From positions 62,001 through 126,000 of the forward strand of contig MU405279.1 in the NCBI GenBank assembly GCA_022836615.1: a stretch of 64,000 nucleotides of DNA. The letters run 5' to 3'. Below are positions 33,528-44,800 of this stretch, piece after piece. Below the pieces are notes generated by a model that worked only from the letters and a program-made list of their open reading frames with translations, did no database searches and was not told the origin of the DNA. Both the position numbers and the translations under genes were made by a program. The first letter of the stretch is position 1; every line of letters begins with the position of its first letter. The stretch is from Annulohypoxylon bovei var. microspora (Eukaryota; Ascomycota; Sordariomycetes; Xylariales; Hypoxylaceae).

Positions 33528-35981
33528 ATGGCAAAGACAAAAGATAAGAAGGGAAAATCAGACACCAAAAAGGCAAAACTTGCCGAAAAGAAACAGAAAC
33601 AAGAAAAGAAGGCTCAGAAGAAAGAGAAGACCAAAGCCTCGAAAGTCGATGGGAGCGATGCCGAAGACGTGGATCTAGACGCGGTTCTTGCCGAGTACAA
33701 GAAGGCCCAAGAAGAATTTGTTAAGGTCACAGAGACTGTTTCCGAGGAACCTCCTAAAGCTCGATCATCCTCAACCTTCTTAGCCTCTCCTTCGAATAGT
33801 AACCAACTCTTGCTATTTGGCGGAGAGACTTGGAATGGAGCCCTTGCAAACTTCTTCAATGATCTTAATATCTACTACACAGATAGAGATGAATGGCATT
33901 GTGTAACCTCGCCAAATGCTCCCCTTCCACGATCCGGTCATGCTTGGTGTAGAGGAGGAAACCAGAAAGATTCAGTCTTCTTATTTGGTGGCGAGTTTAG
34001 CAGGTTTGTTATATGAAGTTGCGATGTTGAAGTGTTAACGACCTAGGTCTTGTACTAACATCTTATCACCGATATAGTCCGAAACAAGGTACATTTTACC
34101 ACTATAATGATTTTTGGAAACTGGAACCTAGCTCTCGAGAATGGACTCGCATAGAAATTAAGGGCAAGAGCCCGCCAGCGAGGAGTGGTCATCGCATGAC
34201 TTACTTCAAGAACTACATCATCCTCTTTGGTGGTATGTAATAGATCTTATAGATTGATATTGACTATGACTTAGTTATGAATTAGCCATAGTTACTAACT
34301 TTGTATTAAAGGTTTTCAAGATACCTCGAACCAAACAAAATATCTAAATGATCTTTGGCTATATGATACTCAGGTAACTAAAAACTTCCCATACCTTATT
34401 CCTACTTAGTAAGTTCCATGTTGATTGAGGCATATAGAATTTCTTTTGGCACAGTCCCACACTCCCACCAGCACAATTGAAACCAGATGCTAGGTCATCC
34501 TTTACATTTCTCCCTCATGAACAAGGTGCCGTATTATTTGGCGGCTACTCGAGAGTGAAGAAGGTTGTATCAGCAAACAAGTCAGCTAAAGGCGCATCTC
34601 AAGGGCAAAGGAATATTATGAAGCCCATGGTACATGAGGACTGCTTCTTCCTGCGGATAACCCAGCCCCCTGCAGAATCCCCACCAAACACGCCACCAAA
34701 TGTCAGATGGGAGAAGCGAAAGAAGCCGGCAAACACACCTAACCCTTCTCGTGCTGGGGCAACTATGGCCTACCACAAAGGCCGTGGTATTCTCTTCGGC
34801 GGAGTGCACGATGTCGAGCAGAGTGAAGAGGGTATGGATAGCGAGTTCTTTAGCCAACTTTACGCATGGAACATAGAGAGAAACCGATTCTTCCCATTAA
34901 CACTTCGTAAAGCAAGGGCTCAAAAGAAAGTACCCCCGTCAGAACAGAGAGTTGGTCGACGTGGTAGAGCTCAAGCGAATGAGGAAGAGCTATTGAAGCA
35001 GCTCGCAGCTCTTCAAGCCGGATCGTCTGTAGAGGATGCAGATGATATGGATATTGACCCTAAAGCCGGACAGGAGCCCGAAGAGCCAGAAAAGCCAGCC
35101 CGAGAGATGCCAGTATCCATGGAATTTCCACATCCGCGATTTAATGCTCAGATGGCAGTGCAGGACGATGTTTTATATATTTATGGCGGCACATACGAAG
35201 CAAAAGACCGAGAATATACGTTTGACGATTTACATGCTATTGATCTCGGGAAGATGGATGGTTGCAAGCAGATCTTTAAGCGGGAAGACGATACTTGGGT
35301 TGTAAGAACTCCCCCAGTTTTTCCTGTTATTAGTGATGGAGAGAATTTGACCGTTGTAATTCTAACACATTATCACAGGGTTCTGACGACGAAGATGAAG
35401 ATGAAGACGAAGACGACGAGGATGAAGATGAGGATGATGAAGACGAAGAAGGCGACATCGATATGGGTGATGAAGAGCTAGAAGCTATTATATCCCCTAG
35501 CAAACGCAAGAAGAAGCAGATAGACGAGATATCCGTGGCTGATACCGAAACCACCGAAACCACCGTGGAGTCTTCCATGTGGGATAATGAATCAGAGGCT
35601 GATACGGTGGCAACTACTGTCGATGATGGGCTACCGCATCCACGAGTATGTCCTTCTAGTCCCATCTATGTATTCTGCATCCTACCTATGACTAACTTGT
35701 TATAGCCTTTTGAATCTAGAAGAGACTTCTTCACTCGTACATCGAACGAGTGGCAAGAGATTCTTATGACGAATCTAAGATGGAAGAACATTCCACCTGA
35801 AAGCTTGGCGATCAAGGAGATTAAAACAAAAGCGTTTGAGCTCAGCGAAGAAAAGTGGTGGGATTGCCGTGAAGAGATCAATGCCCTCGAGGATGAGCAG
35901 GAAGCTGCTGGCATTGGTGAAGTCGTTTCCCTCGCCGACAAAGGTGATTCAGGAGCCAGTGGTGTCGGCCGAAGGAGATGA
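33528..35981 (+). CDS. KEL3: Kelch-repeat protein Kel3/KLHDC4-like with DUF4110 tail
   Basis: Six exons: 33528-34003, 34078-34232, 34312-34373, 34438-35301, 35379-35645 and 35706-35981, giving 699 residues. All five introns (60-79 bp) have GT..AG ends and conserve phase. A Lys-rich N-terminus is followed by Kelch blades: LLLFGGETWNGALANFFNDL, SGHAWCRG...FLFGGEFS, SGHRMTYFKNYIILFGGFQD, NDLWLYDT, FTFLPHEQGAVLFGGYSR and YIYGGTYEAKDREYTFDDLH. A very acidic Asp/Glu tract opens exon 5. The C-terminus (DFFTRTSNEWQEILM, then KAFELSEEKWWDCREEI) is DUF4110. The yeast homologue Kel3 is cytoplasmic with poorly known function. Reading the acidic tract in the other frame, as an unspliced ORF would, gives an artefactual KMKMKT tail. 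Confidence 0.94.
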
Positions 35982-36378
35982 TAATTTAAATATAAAGACA
36001 GGCTTTGAAATGGGTGCAGAGATATGGATATATTCATCTATTTGTAGATAAATTCACCATTACTGTTAATTACCCAGGTATCTACCTACATAGGTACCTA
36101 TACATACCTAAGTAAAAGCCTATGTACCTAAGAGCCCGGATCCGAGTTGAAGACAAAATATGAAAATATCAATTGGATTGCGGTACCTAGGTGATAGTGA
36201 ATTAGCGGGGTTTACAGCACAGCTGCCCTGTAACGCCGATAACAAGCCTAAAAGATAGGGAACTTGGAACCTCAACCACCGGGCGCATTTCCTGACTTCG
36301 CCTCTCCTTTTCCTTCTCCCTGTAACGTGCCTGGGAATCAATAATAGTTCCATTACTTAATCCCGACTTAATGTCACG
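35982..36378. other. Intergenic stretch between KEL3 and WSS1
   Basis: 397 bp rich in TACCTA/TAGGTA words (36076-36130) including ACCTAGGT at 36185-36192; no gene. Confidence 0.45.
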
Positions 36379-37902
36379 ATGCCTCTCGGATTCGAACGTA
36401 TAAATGCGAGGAAGTCGCAACCAAATGAACGCATTGTCTTCATTAAACCACTTGCAGGCCCCGACAAAGAGATCGCGCAGAAGTATTTGGAATTGATCGC
36501 GGCGCAATGCTGTAAGCATCGACTCAATCATCTCATGCATATGGATCATGTCTGAACATATTGTAATTCATTCTCTGACTTCTACCAGTACCGATAATGA
36601 GAGAAAATCATATCCTAGTCACATCTCTAGAGGAATATGAACCAAATCGAGAGTTTGTCGGCCGTAACTTCAACGCAGGGGAAGTCATACAACTAGTGCT
36701 GAAGTCGCTCTCAACCGGAAAATGGCTACCGTTCACCTATGTTCAGATGGTTATGATGCATGAGTATGTCCCTACGAGAGGAACCCCAAATTCGTGCACT
36801 AACAGCAAGGTCAATTAGACTGGCACATTGCAAGCAGATGAGCCACTCTAAAGCCTTCTGGGGAGTTAGAAATAACTATGCAGACCAGATGAGAGGCCTA
36901 TGGTCCCGCGGCTACACCGGCGAGGGCTTGTGGGGGAAAGGTGCAAGGTTAGAGACTGGAGAGTTCGAGACGAACACAGTGCTTTCGGACAAGGATCTAC
37001 CGGAGCATCTATGTGGAGGAACCTACCGTTCAAGAGGACGGAAAAGAAGAGCAAAGACGCAGCCGTCTTATAGAGAGCGAAAGGAACGCCGAATCTTGAA
37101 GAAATTCGGTGCCAACGGAGTCGCTCTCGGCGAGGATGAAGATGTCAAAGCTGAACTGGAGAAGGGAAAAAAACCTCAGGGCAAACCTCGTGTGGCAGGA
37201 AGCAAGCGCGGTAGAGAGCTAAGAGCTGCTGCGGCTCTCGCGCGATTTGACCAGCATAAGAAAGCAGAGGAAACAAATGATGTTAAAAATGGGGGTAACA
37301 TCAAGACAGAAGATGGGAGCGAATCGGAGACTGCTAGTGATACCGAGGATGAAGCCGCTACGGATATCAATGGCAGAAGACTGGTTGACAACAAAGGTCA
37401 TGGTTTGGTCAAGGTGTGCGAGGACGAGAATATCAAAGACGAAGATGCAAGGAATGAAATGAGGGAGCTCTTCCAATCTACCATCAAGTGGAAGCCGGAA
37501 AAGACTAGCAAGCTTAAGAAGCATGGCTCTACATCAGCAGCGGGAAGTGAACCCCAAATCCAAGAACTACAGCCGGTTGACCAGAAGGATACCAAGAAAA
37601 TCCCTAAGGGAGATTCGAAGGGAAGTACCGAGAAATCGCATTCGGCAGAGCTAAGCAAAGGCAAGAATTCGGTCCGCGACAACAAAACATCAAATTCGAC
37701 TACGGGGATGGGGGTTTGCGTCATGTGCTCATTCGACAATGGCCCAGAAGCTCATATATGTTGCGTCTGCTCCCACGTCTTGGATCCCAGCAAAGTACCG
37801 GATACCTGGAAGTGCACAAGTCCAACTTGTAAAGACAATGTATATTTGAATGCCGGCGATTCGGCAATCTGTGGAGTTTGCGGTCACCGTAGAGCCGCGT
37901 AG
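36379..37902 (+). CDS. WSS1: WLM-domain metalloprotease Wss1 (DNA-protein crosslink repair)
   Basis: Exons 36379-36511, 36589-36763 and 36819-37902, 463 residues; the introns are 77 and 55 bp. The zinc-protease motif HExxHxxxxxH is created by splicing: MMHE ends exon 2 and LAHCKQMSHSKAFW starts exon 3 (His about 102, 106, 112; Glu 103). The WLM domain runs to about residue 180 (VGRNFNAGEVIQLVLKS, CGGTYRSRGRKRR). A long charged, probably disordered linker follows, and the end carries two CxxC-rich mini zinc fingers (VCVMCSFDN...ICCVCSHVLDP; WKCTSPTCKDN...ICGVCGHRRAA), at least the first of RanBP2 flavour. Wss1/SPRTN proteases remove SUMO-modified protein crosslinks from DNA in the nucleus. SHP and SIM motifs were not confidently located. 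Confidence 0.95.
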
Positions 37903-39176
37903 CCCCCGAGAATGCATGCCAACTTTATCCAAGGGCATGTTCACCTCTTATTACGTGTCGGCTGTGTTCTTCGAGCGGCTGCATGGTACGTAAGCCACCG
38001 AGCTTTTGGCCCGTCGTCACTCGGCCTTACTCCGCATTCTCAGCCTCTATTATCGTCTAATCTTTTTCCGGTTACTTACTTGCCCACCGCATGGTGTCGT
38101 CAGCCATCGCGTGCAGGAGGTTACGAATACTTATAGTGGTAATGGTCCGCTCGGGTCGTCACCCGTTACCAACCAACGTGAACTGCTGGAAGAGGTAAGG
38201 GAAATCCGAACCTATCGGGGGTCGAGGGCTTTTGAAACATTGAAACAAGCTTGGGCGTGGTCCGATCTCTGGCCGCTGAGGACAAGTTGTTATGACCAAT
38301 TACCCCTGTATTAGCGAGCGCTACCGTTTCACGTCCCAGGGGGGCCCCCACTAACATCGTCGACTTTCGCATTTTTTCCTCGTGGAACGGCGCAGGGAAG
38401 CCATTCATACGATCTCCAGAACTTACCAAATGTGGTTGGAGGACGAGAGATCTCCCGATCTTGTTGCTGTATCGAGATAGAGAATAGCTAAGCCAACCGT
38501 CGTGGTTAATTCCATGCATTGACTGGCCTTTTTAAAATCATGCCGTTTACGAATCATGCCTACCTAGGTAGGTAAGCAAACTAGGTAGTTTGAACATGTC
38601 TTAAGTCGCTCGGTTGGTAAGGAGGAGCTCGCGACATGCTGCAATACCATTGGCTATACGGCGCATCTCTACTTCGAAAACAGCCACGGTTTGGGAGTCA
38701 GTACTTCTGAGCGCCATCGCCTCCACCTCAGATGTAAGGTCCCAAGGGAGGTCGTCACAGATTGATCGACGAACCAGCAACCCGACCTCGATACCGGGGT
38801 CTAGGGTTCTCCGCCTACCTAAGGTACGGCCGCTAACTACATAGAAGGATCGCCTTGCTGGGACCCTGGAGATTCAAGACGTTACGCATAGACGGTATCC
38901 GTCGAGCCCGGGCGATCCTGTTCATCTTCGTCCCATCCCTTTTAAGTCTTTCCATCCCATCGCTCTTTTCTACGACTTCGTTTCTATTTCTATTTCTAGA
39001 TTACGCCTTATTTCACCTACGGCTGATCCCTTCGATTTTTTTTGTGCAGGACACGTTCATTTCCAACATTCTAGACCTAGTCGTCTATTTCAACCTTCTT
39101 TAAAGACTCTTGAGTCTCCTTTTTCCCCACCAATACCCTTCGTTCTTCGACAGATCAGAGTCTTCAAAACGTCAAG
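37903..39176. other. Intergenic stretch and leader of secreted-protein gene
   Basis: No supported gene. It contains CCTACCTAGGTAGGTAAG near 38560. The 250 bases before 39177 are strongly pyrimidine-rich, as in leaders of well-expressed fungal genes. Confidence 0.45.
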
Positions 39177-39716
39177 ATGCATTCGGCAACTTTACTTCAG
39201 TCTTTCCTTCTCCTTGCGAGCGCAAGTCTCTCTTTAGCAGGCCCGGTATGGCCTCGCTTCTCAATCGACAACACGCACCTAGAAGTCCTAGCACTACGAG
39301 CCTCGACGGCCGTGAACTCGGCCGCGGTGTCAGACGTGACCTGCATCGACAAGGACACGTAGGTGCCCTTTAGGCCTTGTCTCTCTCCCTCTCGAGTGTA
39401 ATGCTTAGACTAAACCACGCACAGCAACATTGTCTTCCACGACCAAAACGTAGCTGAGCTAGCTATCTGCGGTGGCATTGCGGGCACGATCCAGAAGTGT
39501 GGCGGATCTCCTCAAACTACCACTGGCACATCAGGCAGTGCCGAGTTCACGCTGAAGGCCGCGACGTCCGGCGCGACAATCAACATATCTAAGGGCCGAT
39601 GGGAACAGTGCGTCCGCGCAGCCAGAGCCGTGTGCCCGACGGGTAGCATGAGCGGGACATGCGCCGGTGGCGCGTCGACAGGCGACGTGGATTTCACCCT
39701 CGACTCGCCTGCGTAA
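39177..39716 (+). CDS. Small cysteine-containing secreted protein, effector-like
   Basis: Exons 39177-39358 and 39425-39716 (66-bp intron, GTAGGT/CAG), 157 residues. The signal peptide MHSATLLQSFLLLASASLSLA ends at an A-G junction. The mature protein holds six cysteines (in VTCIDK, AICGG, QKCGG, EQCVR, AVCPT, GTCAGG), enough for three disulfides, with Ser/Thr/Gly-rich spacers and a possible N-glycosylation site NIS. Without splicing the frame stops right after DKDT, so the exon junction TNIVFHDQNV is needed. Composition and size fit apoplastic effectors or hydrophobin-like surface proteins, but the cysteine pattern is not that of hydrophobins. No family recognised. Confidence 0.8.
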
Positions 39717-40337
39717 AACACCATCTCGCAGCCTCTCTTCAGAGCACGAATCTCCTTCCAATATACCAAATAGAGAGATAAAAAATAAGATGAAATAGAA
39801 AGTATGACGGGAAACGTCGGCGCGCTTGTATCAAGGGTCTCATACCCTGGCGGATTCTGGACTCGGGACTCGGGGCGTTCGGCGGCGGGCTCGAGAAGAA
39901 CATATGGATGTCGTTTTGACGGACAGGAACTTGTATAAAAATACTGGCCTTCCCTGGCTGAAACTGGGGCTTTGGTAGGATAGCACAATCGAAGCTGTAT
40001 ATATCTTCCAACTTCACCATGACCATCTCGAACGCTGATTCCTTCTCTATTGTGACCGGGTATCTCTCGTTAATAAAGCCTTTTCCTAGGTATCTAACCC
40101 CCTTTTGCTAGATCCCATATATTCCCATAGTCTCGCTTGTTTTGTATAGACCTTACTACTTCCTTCTGCGTCCCCTCTCTAATATTACTATATTTTTGCT
40201 TCTCATCCACATACCCACACCACCTCAATCAAGCATATCTCGAAACTCTAAGTATCATACGTCTCGAACAGGTGGGTGGACAGGTTTGCTGGTGGGCAGG
40301 TCTCTGGGTTTACTAGCAAGCAAGCAACCCAGCCCCA
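39717..40337. other. Convergent intergenic region
   Basis: 621 bp between the secreted-protein gene and the Vps71 gene, with T-rich stretches at about 40090-40200 (possible 3' UTRs). No gene. Confidence 0.4.
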
Positions 40338-41273
40338 TCAAATGCCATACCTCGTAACGCACTCCTCGCGATGCGTCTCCAGGCAATCGAGCGCGCAGGC
40401 CCTCGCCCCGCACTTCAAGCAGCGGACGCGTCCCCAGTGGCCGCACACCTCGCAGAACGCGCGGCTCGGGTAGCGCTGATCATCCGCGGTCCAGCGCCCG
40501 CGCGCCTCGGCGTAGCTCAGCGGCGGCCCGCGCGTCAGCGCCCGCAGCTCGTCGTCCGTCGGCAGCGGCGGCACCCGCGACACGATCAGCGGGTCGCAGT
40601 CGAACGGGTGCGGCGGCGGGTTCCCCGACTGCGGGAGCGGCGTGAGGATCGCGCTGCGCGGGTGAGAGGAGGAGGAGGGGTCGTCTTGCGCGGCGTCCGG
40701 CATCTCGACGTCGTCTTCTTGCTTCATGGCCGTGGCGGGCGGGGCCTTGGACACCGACGCGGATCGGGAGGTCGATTTGTGCGCTTTCTTGCCCTTCTGC
40801 TTCTCCGCCGCCGCCGCGCCCTTCTTCCCCGGCCCCTGCGCTGCCGGTGTACCCGCGCCCAAGTTGCCCGTCGCGGCGGCCCTGTCCGTGGAGCTCAGGG
40901 CGTTGAAGTCGTCGAGGTGGTTCGAGAACGTCTTCTGGGACTGCAGGATCTTGCGTACGTTGGGCGTGTGCTTCTTGACGCTCGCTTTGCCACTGCCGCT
41001 TTTCGCGGTGATGGGTATGCTGACGTCGCGGCCGTAGTTGTCGCGGTCCAGGGCCTCGATCTCGCGGCGCAGCTTGGCCTCCTGGCGGGCGTCGGCGTCG
41101 GCGTACAGCGCGCTGGTGCTGGCGGTGTTCTGGTTGCGGGCTGCTCGTTTGCGGTGGCCGGGCTGGAGCGACGACGCCGCTGCGTGGTTGGGCGCCGTGT
41201 CCGGGACGTAGGCCCAGCCCGGTGCGTGGGTCGTCTTTGTGGTCGCGAGCTCTATCACGCCGAAGTTGTTCAT
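40338..41273 (-). CDS. VPS71: SWR1 chromatin-remodelling complex subunit Vps71/Swc6 (HIT zinc finger)
   Basis: A single exon of 311 residues. The C-terminal HIT zinc finger is clear: RAFCEVCGHWGRVRCLKCGA, then RACALDCLETHREECVTRYG (about 272-310), preceded by PPLSYAEARGRWTADD, the arrangement of Vps71/Swc6. This subunit helps the SWR1 complex deposit histone H2A.Z. Upstream, YADADARQEAKLRREIEALDRDNYGRDVSI and HTPNVRKILQSQKTFSNHL are the family's conserved helices around Arp6 binding; Ala/Lys-rich and Ser-rich linkers separate the parts. The gene is strongly GC-rich, so long frames on the opposite strand are shadows. Confidence 0.9.
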   Translation of the reverse strand: MNNFGVIELATTKTTHAPGWAYVPDTAPNHAAASSLQPGHRKRAARNQNTASTSALYADADARQEAKLRREIEALDRDNYGRDVSIPITAKSGSGKASVKKHTPNVRKILQSQKTFSNHLDDFNALSSTDRAAATGNLGAGTPAAQGPGKKGAAAAEKQKGKKAHKSTSRSASVSKAPPATAMKQEDDVEMPDAAQDDPSSSSHPRSAILTPLPQSGNPPPHPFDCDPLIVSRVPPLPTDDELRALTRGPPLSYAEARGRWTADDQRYPSRAFCEVCGHWGRVRCLKCGARACALDCLETHREECVTRYGI

Positions 41274-41860
41274 CTCGTTGAATTACCTAGGTTGTAGTTG
41301 GGAGGACGAGAACTCTCAGGGTCCATGCATTATGACGATTATTTTACGATGGGGCATTTCATTAGTAAGCTGTGGTTTCCACTCTGCAAATATGTACATA
41401 GGTACCTACAAGGTAGCACCTAAATCTGATAACCCCTATCCTGAGGTCCTTCCTTCCTAACCTTCTATTATTAAGAATAATACACCGAGTATTCTATTTT
41501 GTAACTCTAGAGTGTCATTCACGTAAAGCAAATGTTATTTAGCACATGGCAATGAACAGAGCATACGATCACAAGTTACGTGGCACTGGTAGTACCTGAC
41601 AACGGCAGAAAGTGACGTAGAAGTCAACGTGTTATTACAGAGTCTGTCCTATTTCCCCAAGCAAAGGCGCGGTGTCCATAAAGTAGAATCCGATGCAATA
41701 ACGGTCGACCCAAGCCGAAAAGCTCGCAGTCAAACGTCTCTCCTCGTCACCATCCAGCTCAAGCAATGCAATTCAATCAACCATGACCTTCCCGCGAACC
41801 AACATGCTATGCTACGAAAAAACGCCTCTGCCATGCCTCGGGATAAGCAGAGTAAACTTT
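41274..41860. other. Intergenic stretch
   Basis: 587 bp between the VPS71 start and the FAP1 stop; ACCTAGGT at 41285-41292. No gene. Confidence 0.45.
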
Positions 41861-44800
41861 TCACTCGTCGTCGCCTAGCTTTTCCGCCGCCTCTTCCCAG
41901 TCATCTTCAACATCCTCCTTCGCGGGCTGCTTCTCGACCTTCTTAGGTGTCTTCTTCTTCAGGGCGATGAAGGTGTTGCGTGATGCTATTGGTCGAGGAG
42001 TCGCGGGTGGCTTGGGGCGAGCAGAACGGCGCATAACAGCACTCCAGCCCTCATCGGCAGTACTTCGACTCTCCTTCTCGTCCTTCTCGTTGCGTGATAT
42101 ATTCAAGTTATTATCCACGTGACAGAGGTAAACGCCCTGGGCATATCCTAGACTTGTGATTGTGTGTGATATGGCAGGTTTAAGAGCTGACATAGTGGAC
42201 TCGAGATCTTGTGGTCTCCATGAGCCAGAACCCTTGATGATAGCTGCGTCGGGGAGAAAAGTTGTATGGAACACTATGTTCGGATAGGCAGTGTACTGTT
42301 TCTTGAGGACGGCATCCAACTCCTCGACAGTTAAACCAAATTGTGGTGTAGATAAAAGAAGCGCATTAAAAGGCTGCTTAACCGGAAGGGAATCTTCACT
42401 TGATGCCGGCTGTGGCGTAGGTGCAATTTGTTGTGAAGGCCTAATCTTCAAGCACTGGGCGATTGTCTTCGTGGGCGCCGATACGAATCGGGGAGTCTTG
42501 AATAGGCAGACGTGTCGATGGGGTTCCGGATCAGCGCTTTGGCTATCAAATCCGAAGTCTTCGGCTAGTGAATGAAGAAAAGCTCGCTGATGTGACTTCA
42601 TTGGCTTGAGCCTAAGCAATTTTTGGTTCGGATCAGTGGCAAAGACTCGATACTCTCGTTCGTATGTTTGCGCGAATTGGGGGTTCTCTCTATAAAAATT
42701 GAGAGTAGTCTCGGAGTAAGGGACATGATTATCGGTGTGAGTTTGTGGATCGATATTGAGCGCGTCTGCTAAAAGAACATTCCGCTTCAAGCGGAGACAT
42801 TCGTCGTCGCATGTAAGTGTTCCACGATCGGGTGATGGGTTCCTCTTAGTTGCCAAGCACCTTACTTCCTGCTTCTTACGTTGGCACTCGCAAGTTAGAA
42901 ATGTCTTTGCCTGACAAGGTTTGTCTTCTTTGCACGGGTATGGGGCATGGCACTGTTCGACATCGGAATGGCCGCACGTTCGCGTCTTCCCGCAGGGTTG
43001 GCCGCATCGAGACCCCGGGATGGAAACATCTTCGCATTCGCCTAAGCGATGACATGATTTCTCACATGTGTGAGCACCGCACTTGAGCTTTCGACCGCAA
43101 GGCAACCCGCAGCGCGGCTCTTCAAACCAGCAAGGCTGGTTTTTAAGGGTCTTCTTCCCACAGACGCACCGTTTCTCGACAAGAAATGGGCACTTTGGAC
43201 ATGGCTCCTCGTCAAGGTGGCAGTTATGGGATACCTGGGGGTGGCCACACGGTCGAGGCCTGGTACAGTCGAAGAGACATGCCGGAGGTTGAGTACCACA
43301 GGGGAGTGGCGGCTGGAGAACGGTTCGACCACAATGACACTTGATTTCTTCGAAAATAGCCTCGGGGCAAGAAGAGCATCGCCCTTTGTGGCATAATTGC
43401 TCACATTGATGTGTACCGCATTTAAGTGGTCGTCCACAGGTGCGAGTACAAATATGTTCTGCTTCTACTTCGTCGTTTGCGTGGCTGGCGTGTTTACTGC
43501 TTTTCCTCCTCAACGCCGCTCGTTCCGCCGCCTTCCTTTCTCCAGGGCAGCAGCGCTCACTATGCTCGTGTCTGCCGCAGTTCAGTTGAGCGTGACAGAT
43601 TCTCATGCACTCGGGTGTCTCTATCGCGCCTTGGTGACAAACTGATTTCGTCTTCGCTCGACCGCATCTACAGCTAATCTCTATCCTTTGCGTACACGGT
43701 GTGCAGGGTCCTAGGTGACATGTGTCCTGGCAAAGATGACCGCACGAAAGTGGTTTGTTGCATTTTTGCTTGCAGCTAGGAATTAGATCTTCGCAATTCT
43801 TCCTGGACTGGCTCATGATGTCCACAAGCGGTGTCTTGCCACATGGACAGTGGGTGATCATGTCAGGAGACAACGGACAATGTGCTGCGGTCGCATCCTG
43901 GGGGTGACAACCCCTTTCGCAATGGTGCTTTCCGCAGTCGAATGCTCTGTCGCAGATGGAGTCGCACTTATAAGAGCCCAAGAACCAACCATCAGATAAG
44001 TGATTATTCTTTGGAGCGCCTTCTTCAACTTGTCTAAAGTCGTAAGATGGTCGCTTGTCAGTACGTTTATCGCAAGGAATATCCTTCGCTTCTCGGCCAC
44101 AGAAGCAGAGGGAAAATGTGAGAGTGGTGCATTTCCCACAGGTACTCGCGTGGCATTCCTCTTGACACTCGTGCTCTCCGCAAGTAAGAAGCTCCCCACA
44201 GATCTCGTGGCAGGACCACGGATTCACGTAATTCGTATCGCAACATCGTCTCGTAGACGTATTCCTGCCGCAACGACACGGTTGACTTGCCCCCATAGTT
44301 TGACACGGTGGACAAGGTCCAGCATGACATAAGAGAAGGCAAGGATGTAAGCAACCGCTTCTAAATTTTGAACACGACTGCCCGCAACTATGAGGATTAA
44401 GCCCGGGTATTGACTTGGGAGTACTATCTTTACCACACCAACAGGTATAAGAATTAGGCGCTTCAGTTAGGGCAGAGTTGCACCCTGGACATCTCCAGTT
44501 AATTTGTTGTTCGTCGGAAGTTTTTGCCCTATTGGCGTACCATTTCTTAACGCATGCCAAATGAGCAACGGTCCAACAAATAGAACACGACCAGATATTT
44601 GAATTTGTGAGGACCTCGTTAGTGCATATCACGCATTCGTACTGGCCGTTGTTGATGTCTTCATGAATCCTTGTAGAAAGGTCGTTAGCAGTAGATTTCG
44701 AAGTTTTTCGGCCAGGGTTTCTTCTGGCTTGCTTCTTGTAAGCAGATTCGTTGTTGTTCCTGGCTACCGGTTGACCTGGTGTAAATCCTGGTGCATCAAT

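Noticed and set aside
35330..35665. Ser-rich 111-codon minus frame
   Set aside because: Antisense of the acidic GAT/GAA tract in KEL3 exon 5.
39512..39988. 158-codon minus-strand frame
   Set aside because: Antisense to the spliced secreted-protein gene, with no family features.
40371..41297. 308-codon plus-strand open frame
   Set aside because: It is Arg/Val-rich antisense of the GC-rich VPS71 gene; the minus strand carries the conserved zinc finger.
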